The notes beneath the pieces were generated by a model. It was given only the letters and a program-made list of their open reading frames with translations. It searched no databases and was not told where the DNA came from. A DNA stretch of 64,000 nt from Brevibacterium sp. UCMA 11754 (lineage in GTDB: Bacteria > Actinomycetota > Actinomycetes > Actinomycetales > Brevibacteriaceae): NCBI RefSeq assembly GCF_021532275.1, contig NZ_JACBOT010000013.1, positions 1-64,000 of the forward strand. The letters are read 5' to 3'. Every line of letters begins with the position of its first letter. Positions within the stretch are counted from its first letter, which is position 1. Position numbers and translations under genes: made by a program. This document shows, piece by piece, positions 54,888-64,000 of the stretch.

Positions 54888-55529
54888 TCAGGAGACCACC
54901 GCACTCAGCCTACCGCCCGAGTACTGGAGATAACAGCGTGGGCACAGTGATTCGTAGGTCACCGCGTTGCCGTCGATGGCCACCTGGTCACCGTCGAAGA
55001 TGAATTGGCCGTCGACGAGCCGTCCGTTGAACATCGCCTTGCGTCCGCAGCGGCAGATTGTCTTGAGCTCTTCCAAGGTGTGAGCAATCTCAAGCAGTCG
55101 GGCAGAGCCGGGAAAGGCCTTGGTGCGGAAATCGGTCCTGATCCCGTAGCACATCACCGGCACCGAGGCGTTGGTGGCGATGCGCATGAGCGAATCGACC
55201 TGGAGCGGTTCGAGGAACTGAGCTTCGTCGATGAGCAGGCAGGCCACGCGGGCCTTAGGCGTGTCGATGGATTCGAGCAGAGCATCGTGATCGACGTAGT
55301 CAGCGTGCTCACGGTAGATGGTCTCAACGTCGGAGCCTGCGGGGATGAGGAAGTCGACTTCTCTGGTCACACCGAGGCGGGAGACGATCTCGCCGGCGCC
55401 CTTCGTATCGATGTGGGGTTTGGCCAGCAGCACTCGCTGGCCGCGTTCCTCGTAGTTGAAGGCGGCCTGCAGCAGGGCGGTCGATTTTCCGGAATTCATC
55501 GCCCCGTAACGGAAGTAGAGCTTGGCCAC
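54888..55529 (-). CDS. tdk: Thymidine kinase
   Basis: 213-residue type II thymidine kinase. Walker A is YGAMNSGKSTALLQ, the catalytic/Walker B block is CLLIDEAQFL, the lasso binds thymidine (FNGRLVDGQF), and two zinc pairs, CRCG and CPRC, fix the lasso. GTG at 55529 is chosen because GAGGGG is 6 nt upstream and the fold starts immediately (VAKLYFRYGAM); upstream in-frame codons are non-homologous. Confidence 0.93.
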   Translation of the reverse strand: MAKLYFRYGAMNSGKSTALLQAAFNYEERGQRVLLAKPHIDTKGAGEIVSRLGVTREVDFLIPAGSDVETIYREHADYVDHDALLESIDTPKARVACLLIDEAQFLEPLQVDSLMRIATNASVPVMCYGIRTDFRTKAFPGSARLLEIAHTLEELKTICRCGRKAMFNGRLVDGQFIFDGDQVAIDGNAVTYESLCPRCYLQYSGGRLSAVVS

Positions 55530-55621
55530 CGTCGTCCCCTCACAGTCGTTCGTGATCATTGTCCTGTTGTGTGTGACGAAACAGAACCCTACCGGGAAGC
55601 TGAGCACAACCGGGGCAACGG

Positions 55622-55644
55622 TAGGATGGGGTGGTCAAACCCCA
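55622..55644 (+). promoter_or_regulatory. icd promoter region, TAGGAT plus overlapping palindrome
   Basis: TAGGAT (55622-55627) is followed by TGGGGT-N6-ACCCCA (55627-55644), a short inverted repeat exactly over the expected transcription start. Could be an operator. Confidence 0.4.
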
Positions 55645-55669
55645 AGACGATGTGGAGTAGTCCATCACC

Positions 55670-57898
55670 ATGGCCAAAATCATTTATACGCGCACCGATG
55701 AAGCGCCTCTTCTGGCGACGTACTCGCTCAAGCCGATCATCGAAGCCTTCGCCACCTCGGCGGGCGTCGAGGTCGAGACCCGAGACATCTCCCTGGCCGC
55801 GCGTGTACTGGCACAGTTCACCGATCGGCTTCCTGCGGACCAGCAGGTCGCTGATTCCCTGGCAGAGCTGGGCGATCTGGCCAAGAAGCCAGAAGCCAAC
55901 ATCATCAAGCTGCCCAACATCTCGGCTTCCGTCCCCCAGCTCAAGGCCACCATCGCCGAACTCCAGTCCCAGGGCTACGAACTGCCCGACTACCCGGACG
56001 AGCCGTCGACCGATGATGAGCGCGATGCCAAGGCTCGCTATGACAAGGCCAAGGGCTCAGCAGTCAACCCGGTCCTGCGTGAGGGCAACTCCGATCGTCG
56101 CGCCCCACAGGCAGTGAAGAACTTCGCGAAGGCCCACCCTCATTCGATGGGTGAGTGGTCCTCTGACTCGAAGACCAATGTCGCCACCATGGCCGCCGGT
56201 GACTTCCGTGACAATGAGAAGTCCGTTGTCATCCCTGCCGATGACACCCTGCAGATCCGTCTGCGTCCCGCCTCCGGCGAGACCGTCGTGCTCAAGGAGT
56301 CGCTGCCGGTCCTCGCCGACGAGGTCATCGACGCCACCAAGATGGATGTGGCTGAGCTCCACAAGTTCCTCAAGGCCCAGATCGCATGGGCCAAGGACGA
56401 GGGCATCCTGTTCTCCGTCCACCTCAAGGCCACCATGATGAAGGTCTCCGACCCGATCCTCTTCGGTCACGTCATCGAGGCGTTCTTCCCCGAGGTCTAC
56501 GCCGAATACGGTGTAGCCCTCGCCGAGGCGGGTCTGACCTCTGACAACGGACTGGCTGCCATCCTCGGCGGGCTCGACGCTCTCCCAGCCGATGTGGCCG
56601 ACGGCGTCAAGGCCGGTATCGAGAAGGGCATCGCCGAAGGCCCCTCCCTGGCGATGGTGAATTCCGATAAGGGAATCACCAACCTGCACGTGCCCTCCGA
56701 CGTCATCGTCGATGCCTCAATGCCGGCGATGATCCGCGTGGGCGGCAAGATGTGGAACAAGGACGACGCGACCCAGGACGCCCTGGCCGTCATCCCCGAC
56801 TCCTCCTACGCCGGTGTCTACCAGACCGTGATCGAGGACTGCCGTGCCAACGGCGCCTTCGATCCGACCACGATGGGCACCGTTCCCAACGTCGGACTCA
56901 TGGCCCAGAAGGCCGAAGAATACGGCAGCCACGACAAGACCTTCGAGATCGCCCAGGACGGCGTCGTCGAGGTCGTCAACTCCGTCGGTGAGGTCATTCT
57001 GTCCCATAATGTCGCCGCCGGTGACATCTGGCGTGCCTGCCAGACCAAGGACATCCCGGTCCGTGACTGGGTCAAGCTTGCCGTCACCCGTGCCCGCCTC
57101 TCCGAGACCCCAGCCGTGTTCTGGCTCGACGAGACCCGCGCCCACGACCGCAACCTGCGGGCCAAGGTCGAGGCGTACCTCGGCGACCACGACACCGAGG
57201 GCCTCGACATCCGCATCATGAACCCGGTCGAGGCGACTCAGTTCTCGATTGATCGCATTCGCCAGGGCAAGGACACCATCTCGGTGACCGGCAACGTCCT
57301 GCGCGACTACAACACCGACCTGTTCCCGATCCTGGAACTGGGCACCTCGGCGAAGATGCTGTCCGTGGTTCCGCTCATCGCCGGTGGCGGCCTGTTCGAG
57401 ACGGGTGCCGGCGGTTCGGCCCCGAAGCACGTCCAGCAGCTGGTCGAGGAGAACCACCTCCGCTGGGATTCGCTCGGTGAGTTCCTCGCCTTGGCCGAAT
57501 CCTTCCGCCACGAGTTCAACGTCCACGGCAACGCCCGTGCCGGAGTTCTCGCCGACACCCTCGATGCTGCAACCGGCAAGTTCCTTGAAGAGAACAAGTC
57601 GCCTTCACGCAAGGTCGGCGAGATCGACAACCGCGGCAGCCATTTCTACCTCACTCTCTACTGGGCGCAGAACTTGGCCCAGCAGACCACGGACGAGCCG
57701 CTGGCCGAGGCCATCAAGCCTGTTGCCGAAGCTCTCGAGACCAACGCCGACAAGATCTCGGCCGAACTCCTCGAAGTCCAGGGAAGCCCTGCCGACCTGG
57801 GTGGCTACTACTACCCGGAGGAGGCCAAGCTCGACTCGGTCATGCGGCCTTCGGCGACGCTCAATGAGATCATCTCCACCCTGAGCGCGAAGGTCTGA
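55670..57898 (+). CDS. icd: NADP-dependent isocitrate dehydrogenase, monomeric type
   Basis: 742-residue TCA-cycle enzyme of the monomeric IDH-II family (about 740 residues), as in Corynebacterium and Azotobacter. Landmarks: [19 protein letters not shown] at the N terminus, [18 protein letters not shown] (substrate-loop region), [37 protein letters not shown], and [12 protein letters not shown]. It catalyses oxidative decarboxylation of isocitrate to 2-oxoglutarate with NADP+. GGAG lies about 13 nt before the ATG. Confidence 0.97.
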   Translation: MAKIIYTRTDEAPLLATYSLKPIIEAFATSAGVEVETRDISLAARVLAQFTDRLPADQQVADSLAELGDLAKKPEANIIKLPNISASVPQLKATIAELQSQGYELPDYPDEPSTDDERDAKARYDKAKGSAVNPVLREGNSDRRAPQAVKNFAKAHPHSMGEWSSDSKTNVATMAAGDFRDNEKSVVIPADDTLQIRLRPASGETVVLKESLPVLADEVIDATKMDVAELHKFLKAQIAWAKDEGILFSVHLKATMMKVSDPILFGHVIEAFFPEVYAEYGVALAEAGLTSDNGLAAILGGLDALPADVADGVKAGIEKGIAEGPSLAMVNSDKGITNLHVPSDVIVDASMPAMIRVGGKMWNKDDATQDALAVIPDSSYAGVYQTVIEDCRANGAFDPTTMGTVPNVGLMAQKAEEYGSHDKTFEIAQDGVVEVVNSVGEVILSHNVAAGDIWRACQTKDIPVRDWVKLAVTRARLSETPAVFWLDETRAHDRNLRAKVEAYLGDHDTEGLDIRIMNPVEATQFSIDRIRQGKDTISVTGNVLRDYNTDLFPILELGTSAKMLSVVPLIAGGGLFETGAGGSAPKHVQQLVEENHLRWDSLGEFLALAESFRHEFNVHGNARAGVLADTLDAATGKFLEENKSPSRKVGEIDNRGSHFYLTLYWAQNLAQQTTDEPLAEAIKPVAEALETNADKISAELLEVQGSPADLGGYYYPEEAKLDSVMRPSATLNEIISTLSAKV

Positions 57899-57932
57899 TC
57901 TGACTTCTTCAGGTCAGACGCCGCAACACCTC

Positions 57933-57971
57933 ACTCATGCGCCCATCAGCGACTATGATGGGCGCATGAGT
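57933..57971. repeat. 15-bp perfect palindrome spanning lapA start and -10
   Basis: Arms 57933-57947 (ACTCATGCGCCCATC) and 57957-57971 (GATGGGCGCATGAGT), 9-nt loop. The right arm carries the lapA ATG, and the -10 (TATGAT, 57954-57959) is partly in the loop. It can act as icd terminator. Confidence 0.8.
57954..57959 (+). promoter_or_regulatory. -10 element TATGAT for lapA gene
   Basis: TATGAT, GGGCGC (6 nt), ATG at 57966. Confidence 0.5.
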
Positions 57972-58454
57972 ACTCAAGACCCACGTGGCGAATCACAGAC
58001 GCCCGACGAGCTGCTGGCCGAGACGCAGTCCGTGCTCGGCGACGAGGATCCGGCGACCGGCAGCACCCGCGAGGTCGCACCGACTCAGCAGGTTGATCCG
58101 ACACAGCGCATCGAACCCGAGCAGCAGACCGAACCGACACAGCGCCAGGAACCGACTCCTGCAGGCAAGGATGCCGAACTGGCACAGCTCAAGGGCGGCT
58201 CCGGCATGTCGGCGGGAATGTGGGCATCCCTCATCCTCGGCGCCGTCATCGTCGTGCTCCTGCTCATCTTCATCCTGCAGAACAACATCCCCGCCGACTT
58301 CCAGTACTTCGGGTGGCAGTTCCAGCTGCCCCTCGGCGTTGCCATGCTCTTCGCCGCGATCGGCGGAATCTTCATCGCCGGCATCATCGGATCCGTGCGC
58401 ATCTTCGTGCTCAACCGCAAACTGAAGAAGATCTCGAAGGCTCTGGGCCGCTGA
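57966..58454 (+). CDS. LapA-family (DUF1049) membrane protein
   Basis: 162-residue protein. Residues 1-80 are a hydrophilic Gln/Glu/Pro/Thr-rich tail with repeats (TQQ, TQR, PEQQTEPTQR); then two membrane helices MWASLILGAVIVVLLLIFILQ and GVAMLFAAIGGIFIAGIIG flank the LapA motif NNIPADFQYFGWQFQLPL, and a basic tail follows. Role in envelope assembly in proteobacteria; unknown in Actinobacteria. Three nt separate it from the phosphopantetheinyl transferase gene. Confidence 0.85.
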   Translation: MSTQDPRGESQTPDELLAETQSVLGDEDPATGSTREVAPTQQVDPTQRIEPEQQTEPTQRQEPTPAGKDAELAQLKGGSGMSAGMWASLILGAVIVVLLLIFILQNNIPADFQYFGWQFQLPLGVAMLFAAIGGIFIAGIIGSVRIFVLNRKLKKISKALGR

Positions 58455-58457
58455 TAC

Positions 58458-59102
58458 ATGGAGTCCCACCCCGGTTTCACACTCCTGCCCTCCCAACTCG
58501 ATTCGACCATCGTCCTCGCCGACACTGACGCCGAGGCCGAATGGGCTCGCATCGATCTCTCTTCGCTGACGAAGCAGGAGATGAATTATGCGACGGAATT
58601 CGAACCCGATGCCGCGGCCACCTGGGCTGCAGGTCGAGTCATCCTCCGTCATGTCCTCGGCACGCACCTGGACCGCGATCCCGCCGACATCGAGATTCGC
58701 CTCGACTCGGCCGGCAAACCACGAGTCGAGGAGTGCGAATTCTCCGTGACTCGAGCCAGGCGCTTGGTTCTCGTCGCCGTCGCCGACGATCCCATCGGAG
58801 TCGACCTCGAAGCTGTGCCCGAGCATGCGGTTGCCGCCGAGGCGATGGCGTTGCTTCACCCGAAGGAGCGAGCCGAACTCGAGCAGGTCGCAGCCTCCGA
58901 TCTGGCAACAGATTTCGTGCGCGTGTGGGCCCGTAAAGAAGCCTTCCTCAAGGCTCTGAGCACTGGTCTGGCACGTGACCCTGGGATGGACTACATCGGC
59001 GCCGCCGCGTCACCCAGTTCTCCGCACCCCGACGTCGAGATCTTCGACCTGGAGTCAGGTCTGCCCGCGGGCTACCACGCCGCCATCGCGTTCAACCGCT
59101 GA
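58458..59102 (+). CDS. 4'-phosphopantetheinyl transferase superfamily protein
   Basis: 214-residue Sfp-like protein. Signature blocks are IGVDLEAV (Mg-binding Asp and Glu) and FVRVWARKEAFLKALSTGL (W-x-x-K-E-A). It transfers phosphopantetheine from CoA to carrier proteins of fatty-acid, polyketide or peptide synthases; no such synthase is in the window. Short C-terminal lobe typical of Sfp. Confidence 0.9.
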   Translation: MESHPGFTLLPSQLDSTIVLADTDAEAEWARIDLSSLTKQEMNYATEFEPDAAATWAAGRVILRHVLGTHLDRDPADIEIRLDSAGKPRVEECEFSVTRARRLVLVAVADDPIGVDLEAVPEHAVAAEAMALLHPKERAELEQVAASDLATDFVRVWARKEAFLKALSTGLARDPGMDYIGAAASPSSPHPDVEIFDLESGLPAGYHAAIAFNR

Positions 59103-59161
59103 CGGTCGCTTGCTGAGGGTCACTCTCGGTCAGTCGGGTTCTCAGTCCCAGACGGTTTCGG

Positions 59162-59569
59162 TCACTCGCTGCGCCTTGTGGCAGCACCGGACGCCTCGTC
59201 CTCGGCGAACTCGGGGCCATTGGCTCCGGTGGTGAACACGACGGCAATGGCCAACGAGCCGAGTGCCGTGTAGCCGAGCCAGACGAAGCCTGCCGCCGAG
59301 CTGTCGACAAGGGCGAGGATCACGGCGAAGATCGTCGAGACCACCCAGAGCGAGTCGAATATCGCCAGGTACTTCACATAGCTCTTCTCACCCTTGCGGG
59401 CGCCGTAGGAGATCTCCGTGGCAGCGCTGAGGAAGAGCAGGACGATCGCCGTGATCGCCAGCCACCTGGGCGCGAGCAGGAATGACTCGACCGCGGGAAG
59501 ATACGCCCAGAGTGCGACCGCGACGAGCAGTTTGAAGACGCCATCGGCGACGAACCCGAATTTCATCAT
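59162..59569 (-). CDS. Small four-helix membrane protein of unknown function
   Basis: 135-residue protein with about four helices (VFKLLVAVALWAYLP, LAITAIVLLFLSA, LWVVSTIFAVILALV, GYTALGSLAIAVVFT) and a charged C-terminal tail. I do not recognise a family. Its ATG overlaps the pdxR stop by 4 nt, so it is translationally coupled to the regulator and may be part of vitamin B6 physiology; this is inference from position. Confidence 0.7.
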   Translation of the reverse strand: MMKFGFVADGVFKLLVAVALWAYLPAVESFLLAPRWLAITAIVLLFLSAATEISYGARKGEKSYVKYLAIFDSLWVVSTIFAVILALVDSSAAGFVWLGYTALGSLAIAVVFTTGANGPEFAEDEASGAATRRSE

Positions 59570-60993
59570 TGTCCGATCCTACTCAACCGCTCCTGCACCG
59601 TCTCCAACGCCTGGTGCAGCACTGCGGCTTCGACGTTCGAGTGGGCGATGACGATACCGTGCCTGACGTCGCTGTCCGCACTCCATCCGGCTGCCAGCGA
59701 GGCCACAAGGATCCCTCGCTCTGCAAGGTCGCTGCGAAGCTGTGCCGCGGCGGCCTCTCGAGTCTCGATGACGAGGGTTCGACCTTCGTGGACGAGACCG
59801 GGAATCGAACCGACCTGGGCCAGGACCGCCTCGGCGGCTCTGAGCCTGCGCCGACCACGCGAGATTCTGCGACGCAGCCCTCCCGAACTCAGATACGACG
59901 CGATCGCTGTCTGCATGACCGGTGAGAACGCCGGACCCAAAGCTGTGCGCATGATGCTCAATCGGCGGCCGAGCTCCCCGTGGGCGATGATGTACCCGGT
60001 GGACACGGCAGAGGTCAGCAAAGTTGAGAACGTGCCGATGTGGACCACCTGTGCCGGAGCGTCGGTGGACACCGCGAGATCGTAGAGGGTGGGCACCACT
60101 GTGCGGGCGTAGCGGGCTTCGCTGTCGTAGTCGTCTTCGATGACGATGACGCCGGTCGCCTGTGCCCATTCCAGGAGTCTGACCCGTCGGTCGATGGGCA
60201 TGGTGGTCCCATGCGGGAACTGGTGGTTGGGAGTCACGACGACCGCGCCGAGGTGGCCAGCGGTGCCTTCAGGCAACTGTGTCGTGTCGATCGGCTCGAG
60301 ATCGCGATCCGACATAGCCTGACGCAGTCCCGGAAATCCGGGGTTCTCGACGCCGATCGCACCCTCGACTCCCGTCGTGAGGAGCAGGCGGAGCCCATCC
60401 CGGGATCCGCTGGTGAGGATGATGTCATCGGGGTCCACCCTCATCCCCCGCGTCAGGCGCAGGTGGTCGGCGATCGCCCATCTGGTCTGCGGCTGACCCA
60501 ACGGATCGATCGGACCCGGATCGATGTCGAGCGAATCACGCCATGCTCTGCGAAACGCGGGTTCCTGCAGCGGGTTGTCTCCGCCGAAGCCGGGACGCAG
60601 GTCGACGAAGCTGCGCAGTCTGCGACGTGGAACCTGCGGTGGGCGCATACGCGGATCACGTGTGCGCGCGGTGTTCGGCAGCTCCGGGTTCACCCGTGTG
60701 GCTGAGCGTTCGGACGTGGTGAGGAACCCCTCGACGACGAGTTGGGCGTACGCGGTTTCGACGGTCCCACGCGAGACATCGAGGTGGGCGGCCAGACGCC
60801 TGCTGGCAGGCACCGGCTCTCCGGGGCGAACCGCTCCGGCGGCGATGAGTCGCCTGATCTCCGCCACCAGCTGATCAGGCAGCGGCGTCGGCACATCCCG
60901 GTCGATGTCGATGGGCAGTGCGATCCCGTCGGCCCGGGGCAGGGCTATGTCTGGCGGGGCATCATTGGGGTGCGTCGGCTGAGCTGGAGACAT
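59566..60993 (-). CDS. pdxR: MocR-family (PdxR-like) regulator lacking the PLP lysine
   Basis: 475-residue GntR-aminotransferase chimera. The winged HTH (residues 35-105) includes GAVRPGEPVPASRRLAAHLDVS and RGTVETAYAQLVVEGFL. The fold-I aminotransferase-like domain has LTSGSRDGLRLLL and VVTPNHQFPHGTTM (substrate region) and IEDDYDSEARY (PLP-binding Asp/Tyr). The PLP-anchor block, usually GTFSK-L in this family, reads IGTFSTLLTSAVSTGY; position 324 is Thr rather than Lys. Divergent from pdxST, as PdxR usually is. TATGAT lies 6 nt before the ATG. Confidence 0.88.
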   Translation of the reverse strand: MSPAQPTHPNDAPPDIALPRADGIALPIDIDRDVPTPLPDQLVAEIRRLIAAGAVRPGEPVPASRRLAAHLDVSRGTVETAYAQLVVEGFLTTSERSATRVNPELPNTARTRDPRMRPPQVPRRRLRSFVDLRPGFGGDNPLQEPAFRRAWRDSLDIDPGPIDPLGQPQTRWAIADHLRLTRGMRVDPDDIILTSGSRDGLRLLLTTGVEGAIGVENPGFPGLRQAMSDRDLEPIDTTQLPEGTAGHLGAVVVTPNHQFPHGTTMPIDRRVRLLEWAQATGVIVIEDDYDSEARYARTVVPTLYDLAVSTDAPAQVVHIGTFSTLLTSAVSTGYIIAHGELGRRLSIMRTALGPAFSPVMQTAIASYLSSGGLRRRISRGRRRLRAAEAVLAQVGSIPGLVHEGRTLVIETREAAAAQLRSDLAERGILVASLAAGWSADSDVRHGIVIAHSNVEAAVLHQALETVQERLSRIGQ

Positions 60994-60999
60994 GCATCG

Positions 61000-61075
61000 A
61001 TCATACTGGCCTAAAACTTTTCATGTTTTCTGGCACTCCTGGTAAGCCACTTAGGGATCTAGTGTTGTGGTGAAC
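61000..61075. promoter_or_regulatory. pdxR/pdxS divergent regulatory region
   Basis: TATGAT (61000-61005, minus strand) is the pdxR -10. CTGGC occurs at 61006 and 61030 (24 bp apart), with CTGGT at 61039, and TGGC-N11-GCCA spans 61031-61049. Direct repeats of this kind are typical MocR/PdxR sites. Possible pdxS -10 elements (TAGGGA, TAGTGT) lie at about 61052-61066. Confidence 0.4.
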
Positions 61076-61137
61076 GGCCGTTCTCACGAATCAATTCGCC
61101 CTTTCCATCGGGCTCACCGCAAACTGAAAGCACACCA

Positions 61138-62019
61138 ATGACACAGTCACAGACCCTGCTCAACACCGGCCTGGCCCAGATGCTCAAGGGCGGCGTCATC
61201 ATGGACGTCGTCAACGAAGAGCAGGCACGCATCGCGGAGGCGGCCGGGGCCTCGGCGGTCATGGCGCTCGAACGAGTGCCCGCCGACATCCGCGCTCAGG
61301 GCGGAGTGGCCCGGATGAGCGACCCCGACCTCATCGACGGCATCACCGCTGCCGTGTCGATCCCGGTCATGGCCAAGGCCCGTATCGGGCATTTCGTGGA
61401 GGCGCAGATCCTCGAGACTCTCGGTGTGGACTACATCGACGAATCCGAGGTCCTCTCCCCCGCAGACTTCGTCAATCACATCGACAAGTCCGTGTTCAAG
61501 GTTCCCTTCGTCTGTGGTGCGACCAACCTCGGCGAGGCTCTGCGGCGCATCACAGAGGGCGCGTCGATGATCCGCTCCAAGGGTGAGGCGGGCACCGGTG
61601 ACGTCTCCGAGGCGATGCGCCACCTGCGGACCATCAACTCCGAGATCAGAGCCCTGGGTGCCAAGAGCGAGGACGAGCTCTACGTCGCGGCCAAGGAGCA
61701 CGCGGCCCCGTACCACCTGATCAAGCAGGTCGCCGGCCTGGGCCGACTGCCCGTCGTGACCTTCGTCGCCGGCGGCATCGCCACTCCGGCGGATGCTGCG
61801 ATGATGATGCAGCTGGGTGCCGACGGCGTCTTCGTCGGATCCGGGATCTTCAAGTCCGGAAACCCCGAGGCCCGCGCCAAGGCCATCGTCGAGGCGACCA
61901 CCCACTTCGACGATCCGATCGCCGTGGCCAAGGCCTCTCGTGGGCTCGGCGATGCGATGGTCGGCATCAACGTCGCAGATGTTCCAGCACCCCACCGTCT
62001 GGCGGAGCGCGGCTGGTGA
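61138..62019 (+). CDS. pdxS: Pyridoxal 5'-phosphate synthase, PdxS subunit
   Basis: 293-residue TIM-barrel synthase subunit of the DXP-independent vitamin B6 pathway; makes PLP from ribose 5-phosphate, glyceraldehyde 3-phosphate and ammonia from PdxT. Hallmarks: [61 protein letters not shown] and [17 protein letters not shown], with the catalytic lysines in MAKARIG and RSKGEAG. GAAAG precedes the ATG by 7 nt. The stop overlaps the pdxT start (GTGA). Confidence 0.97.
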   Translation: MTQSQTLLNTGLAQMLKGGVIMDVVNEEQARIAEAAGASAVMALERVPADIRAQGGVARMSDPDLIDGITAAVSIPVMAKARIGHFVEAQILETLGVDYIDESEVLSPADFVNHIDKSVFKVPFVCGATNLGEALRRITEGASMIRSKGEAGTGDVSEAMRHLRTINSEIRALGAKSEDELYVAAKEHAAPYHLIKQVAGLGRLPVVTFVAGGIATPADAAMMMQLGADGVFVGSGIFKSGNPEARAKAIVEATTHFDDPIAVAKASRGLGDAMVGINVADVPAPHRLAERGW

Positions 62020-62597
62020 GAGTCGGCGTCCTCAGCCTCCAGGGAGCCTTCCGAGAACACCTCGTTGTCCTCGACTCCCTGGGGGCCACCTCCTGCAAGG
62101 TGACCAGGCCGGAGCACCTCGACAACATCGATTCCATCATCCTGCCCGGCGGTGAGTCGTCGGCCATGGTGCGCATCGCCGCCACGACTGAGCTCTTCCC
62201 CGCGCTCCGAGAGAAGATCAGTACTGGACTGCCGGTCTTCGGCACGTGTGCCGGGCTCATTCTTCTTTCGGATCGACTCACGGATGCTTCGTTGGACGGT
62301 TTCGACCGCCTCGGCGGGCTTGATGTGACTGTAGCTCGCAACGCCTACGGCAGGCAGCGGGAATCCTTCTGCGCGCCGGTACAGATCACCGGCCTCGACG
62401 GCGCGTTCGACGCGACATTCATCCGGGCCCCGCAGATTCTGGATCTGGGTTCCGGTGTTGAGGTGCTCAGCGAATACGCCGAGGTGCCCGTGCTGGTGCG
62501 CCAGGGCAATATTTGGGGCGGCAGTTTCCATCCGGAGCTCGGGACGGACACGAGGATCCACGAAGAATTCCTGCACAGCCTCGGCGCGACCGTGTAA
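62016..62597 (+). CDS. pdxT: Pyridoxal 5'-phosphate synthase glutaminase, PdxT subunit
   Basis: 193-residue class I glutaminase that feeds ammonia to PdxS. Motifs: [13 protein letters not shown] at the start, [18 protein letters not shown] with the nucleophilic Cys, and FHPELG with the catalytic His and Glu. GTG start overlaps the pdxS stop by 4 nt, which marks translational coupling. Confidence 0.96.
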   Translation: MRVGVLSLQGAFREHLVVLDSLGATSCKVTRPEHLDNIDSIILPGGESSAMVRIAATTELFPALREKISTGLPVFGTCAGLILLSDRLTDASLDGFDRLGGLDVTVARNAYGRQRESFCAPVQITGLDGAFDATFIRAPQILDLGSGVEVLSEYAEVPVLVRQGNIWGGSFHPELGTDTRIHEEFLHSLGATV

Positions 62598-62607
62598 AGA
62601 TTGAACC

Positions 62608-64000
62608 ATGACGAATGAGACGCTGCAGAAACTCAAGTCCGGATACACCTTCGATGCGCAGACCTTGGATCTGGGTGTGGCGCTGAGCGAGGACGTACCC
62701 GACAAGGACACGCCCATCTCGATCCCTCTGTCGATGCTCAACCGGCACGGACTCGTTGCGGGCGCCACCGGCACCGGTAAGACGGTGACCCTGCAGGTCC
62801 TGGCCGAGCAGCTCTCTCGCGCCGGTGTCCCCGTCTTCGCGTCCGACATCAAGGGTGACCTGTCGGGAATCGGTGCGGCGGGCGAGGCTTCTGAGAAGCT
62901 GAACAAGCGACTCGAGGCCTCGGGCCAGGAGTGGAGGTCATCGGCCAACCCCACCGAGTTCTACACCTTGGGAGATTCGGGACTGGGAACTCCGCTGCGG
63001 GCCACCGTCACCTCGTTCGGACCGATCCTGCTCTCCAAGGTCCTCGAGCTCAACGACACCCAGGAATCGGTGCTCTCACTGGTCTTCCACTATGCCGACA
63101 CTGCCGGTCTCGCGCTGCTCGATCTCTCCGACCTGCGCGCGGTGCTGAACTTCCTCACCTCCGATGAGGGCAAGGCCGACTTGGAAGACATCGGTGGGGC
63201 ATCGAAGGCCACCGTCGGTGTCATCCTGCGAAAGATCTCCGAGCTCTCTGCTCAGGGCGGCGATGTGTTCTTCGGCGAACCCGAATTCGACACCGCCGAT
63301 CTGCTGCGCCTTGACGACAACGGGGCCGGAATCGTCTCGGTCCTCGAGCTCCAGAAGCTCAATCAGTCCCCCGCGCTCTTCTCCACTTTCCTGATGTGGC
63401 TGTTGGCCGACCTGTTCCAGGATCTGCCGGAGGTCGGCGATGCCGACAAACCCTCACTTGTGTTCTTCTTCGACGAGGCGCACCTGCTCTTCGCCGATGC
63501 CTCAAAGGCGTTTCTGCAGTCGGTGACGCAGACCGTGCGTCTCATCCGTTCGAAGGGCGTCGGCGTCTTCTTCGTCACGCAGACTCCGAAGGACGTACCC
63601 GATGATGTGCTGGCCCAGCTGGGTTCGCGCATTCAGCATCAGCTGCGCGCGCATACTCCCAACGATGCCAAAGCGCTGAAGTCGACTGTGCAGACGTTCC
63701 CGAAGTCCGACTACGATCTCGAGGAGCTGCTCACTTCGCTGGGTATCGGGGAGGCGATCGTGACGGTGATGGATCCTGAGGGTGCTCCCACGCCCGTGGC
63801 TCCGACGAGGATGCGTGCACCCGAGTCGCAGATGGGACCGATGTCCGAGGACGAGATCAAGGCCGCCGTCGCGGCATCTCCGCAGCATGAGAAGTACGGC
63901 ACTGCCATCGACAACGAGTCTGCTCGCGAGATCCTCACAAAGCGCCTGGAGGCAGGCTCTGAGGCCCATGATGAGGAGCAGGCAGCCACGGACAAGATTG
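62608..64000 (+). CDS. DUF853 HerA-like ATPase, 3' end beyond window
   Basis: At least 464 residues, start ATG 62608, no stop before the right edge. The N terminus MTNETLQKLKSGYTFDAQTL is followed by Walker A AGATGTGKTVTLQVLAEQL (about residues 51-70), FASDIKGDLSGI, and a Walker B region SLVFFFDEAHLLFADA (about 285-300). DVPDDVLAQLGSRIQHQLRA is the family-specific arginine-rich segment. This is the DUF853/YjgR branch of HerA-FtsK ATPases; the substrate is unknown. Ten bases after pdxT. Confidence 0.88.
   Translation, partial: MTNETLQKLKSGYTFDAQTLDLGVALSEDVPDKDTPISIPLSMLNRHGLVAGATGTGKTVTLQVLAEQLSRAGVPVFASDIKGDLSGIGAAGEASEKLNKRLEASGQEWRSSANPTEFYTLGDSGLGTPLRATVTSFGPILLSKVLELNDTQESVLSLVFHYADTAGLALLDLSDLRAVLNFLTSDEGKADLEDIGGASKATVGVILRKISELSAQGGDVFFGEPEFDTADLLRLDDNGAGIVSVLELQKLNQSPALFSTFLMWLLADLFQDLPEVGDADKPSLVFFFDEAHLLFADASKAFLQSVTQTVRLIRSKGVGVFFVTQTPKDVPDDVLAQLGSRIQHQLRAHTPNDAKALKSTVQTFPKSDYDLEELLTSLGIGEAIVTVMDPEGAPTPVAPTRMRAPESQMGPMSEDEIKAAVAASPQHEKYGTAIDNESAREILTKRLEAGSEAHDEEQAATDKI

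Overview
The window is high-GC DNA from an actinobacterium. The gene content fits Micrococcales, most likely Brevibacterium or a close relative; that placement is inference from gene order and protein types, not a database match. Pointers to Actinobacteria include an AdnA/AdnB helicase-nuclease pair instead of RecBCD, UvrD2 with a tetracysteine/HRDC tail, an MshB-type mycothiol deacetylase, the DUF3107 and DUF3117 small proteins, the actinobacterial tetrahydrodipicolinate succinyltransferase, a monomeric isocitrate dehydrogenase and many leaderless-looking promoters. Much of the order parallels mycobacterial loci (uvrD2-nudC-adnBA-tetR-DUF3107-ferritin-like-rhlE; CBS/MgtE_N-DUF1003-mrp-tatB-methyltransferase; DivIVA-like-folP2-LOG-dapE-dapD; dapC-fdxA).

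Layout. 1-16 kb: a truncated M48-type metalloprotease, a 516-base intergenic region carrying a cluster of DnaA-box-like 9-mers, a ThiF/cyclodehydratase-like protein, then the DNA-repair block UvrD2, NudC, an apparently inactive APH-fold protein and AdnB/AdnA, followed by TetR, DUF3107, a ferritin-like protein and a DEAD-box helicase. 16-23 kb: a membrane acyltransferase, a PHP phosphoesterase, aminopeptidase P coupled to a P1-family peptidase, and a secreted calcineurin-like phosphoesterase. 23-28 kb: a CBS/MgtE_N protein, DUF1003, Mrp, TatB, an alkyltransferase-like protein, an O-methyltransferase and a 56-residue DUF3117 gene. 28-37 kb: a PIG-V-like mannosyltransferase, a DivIVA-like membrane protein, a FolP2-type DHPS paralogue and a LOG protein; then DapE and DapD (divergent), citrate synthase, DapC and ferredoxin. 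37-43 kb: a GNAT, a VanW protein, an MshB-membrane fusion and TypA.

43-50 kb is a complete oligopeptide ABC importer (fused OppD/F, OppC, an unusually long OppB, lipoprotein OppA). 50-58 kb holds a PH-domain protein, an MBL hydrolase, an old yellow enzyme, a DASS anion symporter, an alpha/beta hydrolase, thymidine kinase and monomeric Icd. 58-64 kb holds LapA, a phosphopantetheinyl transferase, a MocR regulator plus a small membrane protein, pdxS-pdxT, and the start of a DUF853 HerA-like NTPase that runs off the end.

Most of the window is housekeeping core. There is no prophage, insertion sequence, CRISPR array, rRNA or recognisable tRNA. The observations most worth checking are: the phased DnaA-box-like array at 544-892; a pseudokinase-like APH protein inside the AdnAB/UvrD2 locus; a MocR regulator next to pdxST that lacks the PLP-binding lysine; reciprocal face-to-face promoters between dapE and dapD; a 15-bp perfect palindrome that carries the lapA start codon and part of its promoter; and a pervasive pattern in which a TAnnnT hexamer lies exactly 6-7 nt before the start codon.
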